From Fluviicola chungangensis (GTDB taxonomy: Bacteria; Bacteroidota; Bacteroidia; Flavobacteriales_D; Crocinitomicaceae), in contig NZ_VLPL01000001.1 of NCBI RefSeq assembly GCF_007558725.1, positions 187,984 to 251,983 on the forward strand: a DNA stretch of 64,000 nucleotides. Direction: 5' to 3'. Position numbers and translations under genes: made by a program. Below are positions 1 through 6,761 of the stretch, in pieces. Within the stretch, counting starts at the first letter, position 1, and the number at the start of each line of letters is the position of its first letter. The notes under the pieces were generated by a model. That model did no database searches. It was not told where the DNA came from and worked only from the letters and a program-made list of their open reading frames with translations.

Positions 1-304
1 TATATTTGGCAAGAATTTGCTCACTTTCCCATGCAAGTTCATTCCAATTGTCTTTAAATTCGTTCCAGACTTCCTCCTCTCCTTTTGCTCCCTGACTCAA
101 ACCCGAAACATTTCTTGCTTTCAAGTCTGGATCAAGCCTTGCAAAATTGGCTAGTTTCATAGCAATCGATCCGTTACTTCTCCCCATAATTTGAGCTAAT
201 TCCTTCACAGGTGGATAATTTGCATTAATCTTAGTGAATGGAATCTTACAATAAAGGTTGAACGCAACGATATGTTCGTCTCTTGACCAATTATTTTTCG
301 CCAT
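1..304 (-). CDS. HNH-type restriction endonuclease, N-terminal part (cut by window edge)
   Basis: Translating the minus strand from the ATG at 304 gives an open frame of 101 codons running off the left edge. It begins MAKNNWSRDEHIVAFNLYC, contains KELAQIMGRSNGSIAMKL and then NFARLDPDLKARNVSG. This is the N-terminal signature I associate with COG3440-type predicted restriction endonucleases, which carry an HNH nuclease domain further downstream. That nuclease domain lies outside the window, so catalysis cannot be checked. The start codon lies inside the 3' end of the upstream receiver-like gene (14-bp overlap), so this is the sixth and last visible gene of the overlapping minus-strand operon. 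Inferred role: the DNA-cleaving component of the methylase operon. Family assignment is from memory of the N-terminal pattern only. Confidence 0.7.
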   Translation of the reverse strand, partial: MAKNNWSRDEHIVAFNLYCKIPFTKINANYPPVKELAQIMGRSNGSIAMKLANFARLDPDLKARNVSGLSQGAKGEEEVWNEFKDNWNELAWESEQILAKY

Positions 305-1439
305 TCGCTTCTTGAATTCTTATATGCTCAATTGTTTCTTCTTTGCTCCAAGGGTTGATACCTGTTCTGAAAAAATATGATCCGAATTTCCCAAGTATTT
401 CATTTGTAAGTTCATCACTTAATGAAATTATACGTTCGTAATCAGCTGTTAAACTTGTTTTTGGAACCATTTTGTATGCGGAAAGAATTACTTTCCCACC
501 TCCAAATAGAGCTGAAGGAGGTAAATAGCGATCATATCCTGCTATTTCTGGTTTATCTGTTAAAGCATAACCTATCTTGTCTTTTTCAGTTCTATTAGCA
601 ATTTCCTTAGGAAATTCGTTGGGCAAAATTTTACAAACTAATAATTCGTCTAATGATTTACTTGCAACATTGCAACGTGGAGTGAGAATCAATAACAACT
701 CAGATTTGTCTTTTTTTTCTAAAATGTCTCCTGTCCAGAATTCAAATGAATTGATACGCTGAATATAGTGCTCAATTGGATTCAGAAATTCAGGTTTTAT
801 TTTCCCATTTTCGTCGGTCTCAGGTTCTAATAAGGTTGAAAGAAGTGATCTGATCGCAATTCGCTTAAAAACCTTTTGAACACGGTCTATATTCGTTCCG
901 GTTGAATTAATACCCGAAATTAGTTGTCTAATTTGTTCACCGGTAAAAAATTGTTTTGTGAAAGCCAAGTTAAGATCCTTGTGTAATTCAGTTTCTAATA
1001 TTCCTTTTGGACAAAACACGTCAATGAACCCTGAACTTAATAGCATTTCGAACGGATCAATAACTTTTTCTTTAAAATCTTCAGCCTTGTCGATCTTATA
1101 GATTGTCCCACTGTTATTGAATCTATCTTCAATTAGATGAATGCTTGCACTGAAAATGAAAATTGGTATGTTGTAGGATTGAAATGCAACCTCAATTTCG
1201 TTTAAAAATTCAGCATCCCCCTCAACTAACTCCTGAGCACCTGCAGTTTTGCCAACTAAATCAAATATCACAGCTTTTAAACTGCCGTCATTGATTGCCT
1301 GTTCTATTTCAGACTTGAAACTGGTTTGATTATCAATTGTAATATAATTAATGTCCGATATTACTTGTTCAAAGAGTCTTTTGCTATCATCTAATATTTT
1401 TTGATCACTGTCAATGTGAATAATAGTCCCTCTATTCAT
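291..1439 (-). CDS. Response-regulator-like protein: receiver-like domain plus unknown C-terminal region
   Basis: 382 residues if started at the ATG at 1439, which overlaps the stop of the upstream ATPase gene (TATGAATAG). The longer open frame reaching 1580 would run deep into that gene and is less likely. Residues 1-125 look like a CheY-type receiver: beta-1 followed by acidic residues (HIDSD, D10/D12), a candidate phospho-acceptor D60 in VIFDLVG, a Ser pair at the Thr/Ser position (FIFSAS, 97-99) and a Lys at about 115 (IYKIDK). The remaining ~250 residues are not recognised; they are mixed alpha/beta and lack an obvious DNA-binding HTH. Because the upstream protein carries a histidine-kinase-like module, this is probably its phosphorylation or docking partner (inference). 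It could instead be a degenerate receiver that only senses the ATPase state. Confidence 0.65.
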   Translation of the reverse strand: MNRGTIIHIDSDQKILDDSKRLFEQVISDINYITIDNQTSFKSEIEQAINDGSLKAVIFDLVGKTAGAQELVEGDAEFLNEIEVAFQSYNIPIFIFSASIHLIEDRFNNSGTIYKIDKAEDFKEKVIDPFEMLLSSGFIDVFCPKGILETELHKDLNLAFTKQFFTGEQIRQLISGINSTGTNIDRVQKVFKRIAIRSLLSTLLEPETDENGKIKPEFLNPIEHYIQRINSFEFWTGDILEKKDKSELLLILTPRCNVASKSLDELLVCKILPNEFPKEIANRTEKDKIGYALTDKPEIAGYDRYLPPSALFGGGKVILSAYKMVPKTSLTADYERIISLSDELTNEILGKFGSYFFRTGINPWSKEETIEHIRIQEANGEK

Positions 1440-3849
1440 AGTTAGATTTTTTGATAATAAATGCTGGTCCGTCGGATCTGTTTTCCGCTTTAATTTTCCA
1501 ATTATTTCGACTAAGAATACTTTGCGTAAAGGCCAAACCAAGCCCCGTAGCATTTTTTTCAGAACGTGTCGTAACTCCATAATTGAAAATATGTTCGATT
1601 AAGTCTTCATTAATAAATGGTCCCGAGTTGCTAATTACAAAGGCGTTTTGCTCCATAAATAGTTTAATTTCGCCCGGTCTTTCTGATTTTTTAAGCCAGT
1701 AGACAGCGTTGTTTATGATATTCAGGAATGTAATCCAGAAAGCATATTCAAGATCATTAACAACATAATCCTTTAGTCGTTCATCTGCAGTAATCGAAAT
1801 CCTATGCTCTTCCATGTCTGATTTGTACAGGTTACAAACCTTTAAAAACGTATTATACGGAATGAAGTTCTTTTTTCTGGTTCTTCCAATTGCAGGTTGT
1901 AAAGAGCCACGTAATTCGACAAGAACATCAGTCGCTTGATGAAGTGAGTTTACGTCCGATATAAAAATGTCCCGTACTGCTTCATTTATTTTATCTTTTT
2001 TTAGATCAAGTGAGGATTTTGTGGTTCGAAGACGTGAGATAGGTTGAGCCATTTCATGATAAACTAGTTCAATACCACTTCCCAATGACGCTAATCGTTC
2101 CGAAAAAGAAAGGGATTCTTCAATGTTGTCCATCGCAGTCGTAACTTCCTTCATGAATTTTTCTGAATAACTAAGAAGTCTGCTGTCAGCGTTATATTCA
2201 TTAAGCATTCGAAGATATTCTTCAAAATCTGGTCTGTCGTGTTTACTAGTTGGAACTCGCCCTAGACCGTGTAGTAAACGATAATTATATCTTCTTTTTC
2301 CTAGAACGGAAAAAATATTTTTCAATGTTGATTTGACCTGGCTGAAAGCACTATTCTCCAGAAACCCTTCTCTATTTGTTTTCTCTTCTAAAGCATCATT
2401 TTCCGGGGAGTAAAAAAATACATATCCTAAGATTTGATTTGTATTCACATTCTGTCCGGGATTTTGAACTCTTGCTTTTGATAATTCAATCCAGTCTTCT
2501 ACTTCTTCACCATAAGGCTTTACACCAAAGCCGTTCTTTGAAATTCGGAGTCCCTGAAAATTCTTGAATACTCTTCGGAATTGTGAACCAGTTGAAAGAT
2601 TAATTTTTCCTGCAAGTTTTTCAAGATTATCCTTTTCACCTATATCATAAATCCGGATATCAAAATAATATTCTCCGGTCTTGGTTCTTTTATCGTCAAA
2701 TAGCTTCAGTTGAGGATCTTCATCGTTATCCAGATCTTTTTTTAGAATAGTGAATTCTGTTTCAAATGGATCATTATCGAGTCTGTTAAAAGCCATTAAT
2801 CCATTGACATCCCCTTCATTTGTCACTTTTCCGTAGACACGGTAGTCAAAGACTGATTGAACTGGAATCGGTTCAATTGGCAACCATTCGATTCCAGTTT
2901 GTTCAGGTATTAGGTTCGTTGCGAATTCAATAGCGAAATTGTTGGTTTTGGACGCAACAGCTTTTTTTTCTTTAATAATTCCCTTTTTGAAAAGCTCTTC
3001 CTGTATTTGATCATTAAGAGTTAAAGGGGTTATTAAGGTTGCAAGTGACTTATAAAATTCAGTGGTTTTATATGGTTCAATTGGAGTTTCAGAAGTTTCT
3101 GTTTGAGTAAACTCATCTCTTAAAATTTTCAGTATTGAATCGTCCAATGATTCGATGACAATAAGCGTACCCTTTGAAAACGATTCCAGTTCTGCTGATT
3201 GAAGAAATCGGATAACACCATTTTTGTTTCTATTCACAATGTGATTAAGAATTTCTTCTGTTTTCGATTCTTTATCCTTCGGCTGATATGCTCTCAGTTT
3301 TTTTTGTAATTCGAATTGATTTCTTTCTTGGAGAATATCGTTATCAATAAATAATGAGATGAAATTTGAAATCTGATCCCCTGGAAAATTTATTTCCGAT
3401 AGTAGTTTTTCTTCTCTAAATGCTTCACGATTAACTGTAATCCAGTTATAATCATCGGTGTCATTTTTTCGTGTAATTACATTGACACTTTCACCTAAGG
3501 CCATTGAAGCAAGACGTCCAATTCCTTTACTTCCTAAAAAATTCCGCTTAAACTTTTCACTTTTTGTATTTACTGATCTTTTAGAACTGACGGAAGGCTT
3601 TAACCAATCACCAAAAAGTGTAGGAGAATCCATTCCATTTCCATCGTCGAAAATTACAGCAAAAGCCTCTTCCGGAATATCTGAATAGTGAAAGTAAACT
3701 TTGCTTGAAAGCGCATCGGCATCATACCCGTTCTTTACCAATTCATTTATTGCGGTACTCGGGTGGCCAATTAACTCCTCGCCCATTTGAATAATGGACA
3801 TAGCACCTGGTTGGAAAGAATGTCGCTTTATCTTATTTTTTTCTCCCAT
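1432..3849 (-). CDS. Dual-ATPase protein: N-terminal HSP90/MORC-like GHKL ATPase and C-terminal histidine-kinase-like module
   Basis: 805 residues. The N-terminus carries the full GHKL (Bergerat) ATP-binding set of the HSP90/MutL/MORC branch: N-box NELVKNGYDAD (E36, N40), FDDGNGMD (residues 67-74) and the glycine lid GSKGIGR (106-112). A long middle region (about 130-560) is not recognised. The C-terminus (about 580-805) resembles a sensor kinase: an H-box YHEMAQP (candidate phospho-His near 598), an N-box NIINNA (about 711-716), a G1-like ISNSGPF, an F-box-like IFNYGVTT and a G2 box TGLGLA. The start overlaps the methylase 3' end by 17 bp and the stop overlaps the receiver-like gene by 8 bp, so translation is probably coupled. 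GHKL ATPases of the MutL/MORC type are known partners of restriction-modification systems; a fused kinase module plus a separate receiver is the odd part. Domain calls are by motif reading. Confidence 0.8.
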   Translation of the reverse strand: MGEKNKIKRHSFQPGAMSIIQMGEELIGHPSTAINELVKNGYDADALSSKVYFHYSDIPEEAFAVIFDDGNGMDSPTLFGDWLKPSVSSKRSVNTKSEKFKRNFLGSKGIGRLASMALGESVNVITRKNDTDDYNWITVNREAFREEKLLSEINFPGDQISNFISLFIDNDILQERNQFELQKKLRAYQPKDKESKTEEILNHIVNRNKNGVIRFLQSAELESFSKGTLIVIESLDDSILKILRDEFTQTETSETPIEPYKTTEFYKSLATLITPLTLNDQIQEELFKKGIIKEKKAVASKTNNFAIEFATNLIPEQTGIEWLPIEPIPVQSVFDYRVYGKVTNEGDVNGLMAFNRLDNDPFETEFTILKKDLDNDEDPQLKLFDDKRTKTGEYYFDIRIYDIGEKDNLEKLAGKINLSTGSQFRRVFKNFQGLRISKNGFGVKPYGEEVEDWIELSKARVQNPGQNVNTNQILGYVFFYSPENDALEEKTNREGFLENSAFSQVKSTLKNIFSVLGKRRYNYRLLHGLGRVPTSKHDRPDFEEYLRMLNEYNADSRLLSYSEKFMKEVTTAMDNIEESLSFSERLASLGSGIELVYHEMAQPISRLRTTKSSLDLKKDKINEAVRDIFISDVNSLHQATDVLVELRGSLQPAIGRTRKKNFIPYNTFLKVCNLYKSDMEEHRISITADERLKDYVVNDLEYAFWITFLNIINNAVYWLKKSERPGEIKLFMEQNAFVISNSGPFINEDLIEHIFNYGVTTRSEKNATGLGLAFTQSILSRNNWKIKAENRSDGPAFIIKKSNYE

Positions 3850-5074
3850 TTAAAGTTTTTTTGATCTTATCAGCAATTTTTTTTGCCATCAACGGAGGAA
3901 CCGCATTTCCGATTTGTTTGTACGCAGCAGTCCTCGGTTGATCTTCTTTAATGCCCTCGAAATAATAATTGTCCGGAAATGATTGTATTCTTGCCGCTTC
4001 CCTAACAGAAATAGACCTTAATTGCTTCACATCGGGGTGAATAAAGTGATGCCCGTCTTTTGCAATATGGGCAATCATGGTGTGAGGCTCCTCTCCTACT
4101 ACTTTGAATCTGTCAAGGAAGTCCGTAACGTTTTTTTGGGTTCTTAGATGTTCCGGTATCAGATTGTTTTTCAATCGTTCACCATTCTCCAGTTTATCAA
4201 TCGCTAGTTTGTAGATCTCAAGGTCCTTAACATTGTGAGGCCTCGTTATATGCTGTGTGACAATATCAAGACCATTTCTTATTTTGCTCTGAAATAGGTA
4301 ATCATTAGTCTCACTTTTATATGACTGAACCCTTTTTGTTTCTCCTGGGTGAATAGATGGCAGATCAGAAAATATAGTGTCTCTGAAATGCCTGATTTTT
4401 TCTTGGCTGAATTCAGGGTAAGAGAAGTTAAACTCTTTTTGCCATCCTATGATAATTATCCTCTGCCTGTTTTGGATCACTCCGAAATCATAGGCATTTA
4501 ATAACCTTGCTTCAAGTTCGTAGCCAAGACGTTTATAATAGCTTTTCAAGTTTGAAAAATACTGCCCGTTAGCGGCAGATAGCATTCCGGGAACGTTTTC
4601 AAAGACGAATAATTTTGGCTGATATTTTTTTAAAAAACGCCCGTACTGAACATACAATTTCGTCCGTTCGTCATTTTCTTTGTGCTTTAACGGGGCTCTT
4701 CCAACCACCGAATAAGCCTGACATGGAGGTCCACCAATAATGACATCGACTTTTTTTTCCTTCAGGATTTTATCAATGCTATCAAAAATCAATGAGTTGT
4801 CTCTCCCAATCTCTGCATTAATAACTGTGTTCAGTAATTCTTTCGGTATCGCATTATAAAGCTGTTCTCTTTTGATTTCACCTTTTAGATACGAATAGTA
4901 TATCTCCAAATTACCCGACTTTGCTAAGTAATGATATGCAACTCTTGTTTTTAAAGTATAGCAAGCCGCTTTATCATATTCGACATGAGCAACAGGTTCA
5001 TACCCTTGTTCATAAAACCCTTCTGATAAACCGCCGGCTCCTGCAAATAGATCGATATATCTAAGTTTACTCAT
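3833..5074 (-). CDS. DNA (cytosine-5-)-methyltransferase
   Basis: 413 residues, a usual length for a type II m5C methylase. Visible motifs in order: motif I DLFAGAGG (SAM binding, from D8), motif IV GGPPCQAYS with catalytic Cys118, motif VI FENVPG (about 158-163), motif VIII QNRQRIIIIG, motif IX SVREAARIQSFP and motif X QIGNAVPP. It therefore transfers a methyl group from SAM to C5 of cytosine in a DNA target that cannot be predicted here; the target recognition domain lies between motifs VIII and IX. It overlaps vsr upstream (8 bp) and the dual-ATPase gene downstream (17 bp). A methylase next to Vsr and nucleases is the classical layout of an m5C restriction-modification locus. Confidence 0.95.
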   Translation of the reverse strand: MSKLRYIDLFAGAGGLSEGFYEQGYEPVAHVEYDKAACYTLKTRVAYHYLAKSGNLEIYYSYLKGEIKREQLYNAIPKELLNTVINAEIGRDNSLIFDSIDKILKEKKVDVIIGGPPCQAYSVVGRAPLKHKENDERTKLYVQYGRFLKKYQPKLFVFENVPGMLSAANGQYFSNLKSYYKRLGYELEARLLNAYDFGVIQNRQRIIIIGWQKEFNFSYPEFSQEKIRHFRDTIFSDLPSIHPGETKRVQSYKSETNDYLFQSKIRNGLDIVTQHITRPHNVKDLEIYKLAIDKLENGERLKNNLIPEHLRTQKNVTDFLDRFKVVGEEPHTMIAHIAKDGHHFIHPDVKQLRSISVREAARIQSFPDNYYFEGIKEDQPRTAAYKQIGNAVPPLMAKKIADKIKKTLNGRKK

Positions 5075-5489
5075 TTATTTTTAACTTGTTAACCAATTGC
5101 TCCAAAGTGTGAATTCGTTTATCTGGCTTTAATTCACATTCCCAAACGACAATTGTATTCCATTGATTTTCATTTAGTTGAATAGTGTTTCTTTTGTCCC
5201 GCTCTTTATTTGCATTTATCTTATTCATCCACCACTCATTTCTGGTTTTGGGAGGAACAAAATATTTGCACCCTTCGTGACCGTGCCAATAGCAGCCATG
5301 TATGAAAATGACTGTTTTTAGCTTTGGAAAGATCAAATCAGGTTTTCCAGGCATTTTTTTATCGTGAAGCCTATATCGGAATCCTCTGCTAAACAAAAAC
5401 TTTCTCACCAACATTTCTGGTTTTGTGTCTTTGCTTCTGATTTGACTCATATTGTAACTCCGGGTTTCTTTGGAGTGAACATCTGACAT
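5067..5489 (-). CDS. vsr: Very short patch repair (Vsr-like) endonuclease
   Basis: 140 residues. It shows the family hallmarks: an N-terminal RSYNMSQIRSKDTKPE segment, GKPDLIFP, FIHGCYWHGHEGC and the NEWWMNKINAN helix with a following R-D pair. The key positions coincide in number with the E. coli enzyme as I recall it: E25, D51, H64 and H69 (catalysis, metal), and C66/H71/C74 as probable zinc ligands. Vsr nicks 5' of the T in T:G mismatches left by deamination of 5-methylcytosine, limiting mutation caused by the partner methylase just downstream. ATG at 5489 shares a base with the stop of the HTH gene, indicating coupled translation. Some relatives act as restriction nucleases, which cannot be excluded here. 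Confidence 0.95.
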   Translation of the reverse strand: MSDVHSKETRSYNMSQIRSKDTKPEMLVRKFLFSRGFRYRLHDKKMPGKPDLIFPKLKTVIFIHGCYWHGHEGCKYFVPPKTRNEWWMNKINANKERDKRNTIQLNENQWNTIVVWECELKPDKRIHTLEQLVNKLKINE

Positions 5490-5707
5490 TATTCCATTCG
5501 TATTTTCAAATTTTTACACACTTCTTTCAATACTTCACACGGTTCAACATCAATCGCCAAAGCAATCAAATACAATTCGTCTGCCCTCAATTTAGTGCTG
5601 GCATTGTTTGTTAATTCACTCAAACGTGTTTTACTAATTCCAGTCTTTCGGGAAACGTCTGAACGATTCACGGATTTTTTTGAAAGAAACAATCCTAATT
5701 CGGTCAT
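5489..5707 (-). CDS. XRE-family helix-turn-helix regulator
   Basis: 72 residues, essentially one HTH_XRE/Cro domain: SKKSVNRSDVSRKTGISKTRLSELTN is the helix-turn-helix, followed by LRADELYLIALAID and a short helical tail. It is the first gene of the overlapping operon and probably acts like the controller (C) proteins of restriction-modification systems, setting the timing of methylase and nuclease expression (inference). A 9-bp inverted repeat, TTTATCCGA/TCGGATAAA, in the divergent upstream region is a candidate operator. The stop codon overlaps the vsr start by one base. Confidence 0.85.
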   Translation of the reverse strand: MTELGLFLSKKSVNRSDVSRKTGISKTRLSELTNNASTKLRADELYLIALAIDVEPCEVLKEVCKNLKIRME

Positions 5708-5782
5708 TATTATCTGTTTTTCTGAACATAAATCTACTTAAACAGAACAAAATTTCCGAAAATCTGAAAAATCATTTGGAAT

Positions 5783-5824
5783 TTTATCCGAAATTCGATA
5801 CGTTTGTTTAGAAAATCGGATAAA
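5783..5824. promoter_or_regulatory. Inverted repeat in the divergent promoter region, candidate operator
   Basis: TTTATCCGA at 5783-5791 and TCGGATAAA at 5816-5824 form a perfect 9-bp inverted repeat with 24 bp between the arms. Related CCGA half-motifs occur nearby (TTTCCGA around 5753). It lies between the XRE-led operon and the plus-strand small gene at 5844. On the plus strand a TTTG precedes a TA-rich box by about 18 bp, so the right arm would overlap the core promoter of the small gene. Binding by the XRE protein is inferred. Confidence 0.4.
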
Positions 5825-5843
5825 TAGTATTAAAAATAAGAAT

Positions 5844-6053
5844 ATGTCAGCACGGACTTATACCAAAGCAGATTTAGAAGAACTGGTTTACTGCCAGTTG
5901 GAGAACCTAAATGCAATGAACGACCTAATCAGTATTATGCGGTTCCAAAATGAACTATTAGAGAACGCCAATAAAAAGTTGAAAGCCGAAATCTCGGACT
6001 TTAAAGAACGCCATGTAAAATATCCTACTCGAAGAAATCAGAGTAGTAAATAA
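5844..6053 (+). CDS. Small coiled-coil protein, unknown
   Basis: 69 residues starting MSARTYTKADLEELV. The middle is a continuous helix with coiled-coil spacing (LENLNAMNDLISIM, NELLENANKKLKAEI) and the tail is basic (RHVKYPTRRNQSSK). No recognised domain. It is transcribed divergently from the XRE-led methylase operon across about 135 bp that hold an inverted repeat, so it may be co-regulated or belong to the same accessory unit. It has an ATG start, an AT-rich leader and plausible codon use, but is short, so the call stays moderate. Confidence 0.5.
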   Translation: MSARTYTKADLEELVYCQLENLNAMNDLISIMRFQNELLENANKKLKAEISDFKERHVKYPTRRNQSSK

Positions 6054-6270
6054 GGTTTGGAAAAGAATAAAAGTTGGAGCCTTTTTTAAGATTGAGGTAA
6101 AACCCAAGACCTTCCCTCCTATTGAAATCTGTCGGTCTGAGTACCCAAGCTATATTAACATAACGCAATAACATTATAGGACACGAGAAGCATCGCTTCG
6201 AGAAAGCCAAAGCAGCTTGTCCCGAATTCATTTCGGGATTAGCGCAGCTTGATTGTAATCTGTTGTGGAT
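6054..6270. other. Intergenic stretch with hairpins at the right border of the methylase locus
   Basis: No convincing gene. It contains GAAGC-ATC-GCTTC (6187-6199) and TCCCGAA/TTCGGGA (6220-6226 and 6232-6238, 5-nt loop), terminator-like structures between convergent genes. A CAGCTTG motif is repeated on both sides of the second hairpin (about 6213 and 6244). No integrase, direct-repeat attachment site or tRNA was seen, so the border of the accessory locus is not defined by this stretch. Confidence 0.4.
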
Positions 6271-6639
6271 TCACCACAATGGTTCTGTGCTTACTGTATA
6301 TCCGGAAATTCCAATGAAATATGGAAATATGCAATCCTCAACGATAACTCCAATTTCTGCGCTGCATTTCGGGCAAACCTGGTTTAGAACAGATAGATTA
6401 CCCGGTCCGCAACAACCTGAAAAACGTTCTGGATCGTTGTGATCCTGAAGAACGACACTTTGTTTGTTCACAAGGAAATCGATTTGCTTTTCGAAGTAAA
6501 TTTCTGCTTCGCTGGCATTTACGTAAAGTCCCGGATCGATTAGACTTGCCTGTTTCTTCATATTTATCTGACGCGAAGAAACCTGCTGTAAATCCATCAC
6601 AGTCAGTTGTTGATTGCATTTTTTGCAGTAGAGTTGCAT
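6271..6639 (-). CDS. Zinc-ribbon-like hypothetical protein
   Basis: 122 residues starting MQLYCKKCNQQ. Two CxxC pairs, one at the N-terminus (CKKC) and one near residue 92 (CPKC), suggest a single zinc ribbon; a CCG pair lies between them. The middle has a short helix (ASEAEIYFEKQIDFL). No signal peptide. Function unknown; conserved small cytoplasmic proteins of this kind occur in Bacteroidetes. The start at 6639 is preferred because it places the CxxC at the N-terminus. An overlapping frame reaching 6664 is arginine/serine rich and judged a shadow. Confidence 0.7.
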   Translation of the reverse strand: MQLYCKKCNQQLTVMDLQQVSSRQINMKKQASLIDPGLYVNASEAEIYFEKQIDFLVNKQSVVLQDHNDPERFSGCCGPGNLSVLNQVCPKCSAEIGVIVEDCIFPYFIGISGYTVSTEPLW

Positions 6640-6737
6640 GATCGCTTAAAATTACAAGCTGCAAGATAAAGAATACTGGTTTACAGCCATGAATTTAAGT
6701 CCCCGATCTGCTTATTTTAAATTTCATCTCAAAAGAC

Positions 6738-6745
6738 TACTTTTG
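6738..6745 (+). promoter_or_regulatory. Bacteroidetes -7 box (TACTTTTG)
   Basis: TACTTTTG matches the TAnnTTTG consensus and lies 16 bp ahead of the ATG at 6762. No clear -33 TTTG is visible at the standard 19-21 bp spacing. Confidence 0.4.
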
Positions 6746-6761
6746 TCAAAACATTTTCCGG

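Noticed and set aside
291-1580. Longer N-terminus (429 residues) for the receiver-like protein
   Set aside because: The extra 47 residues lie within the C-terminal coding part of the dual-ATPase gene; the ATG at 1439 starts exactly at the first receiver strand and overlaps the stop by 8 bp, like the other junctions.
6025-6231. 68-codon minus-strand frame at the border of the methylase locus
   Set aside because: It runs through intergenic hairpins and overlaps the small coiled-coil gene; the translation has no coherent pattern.
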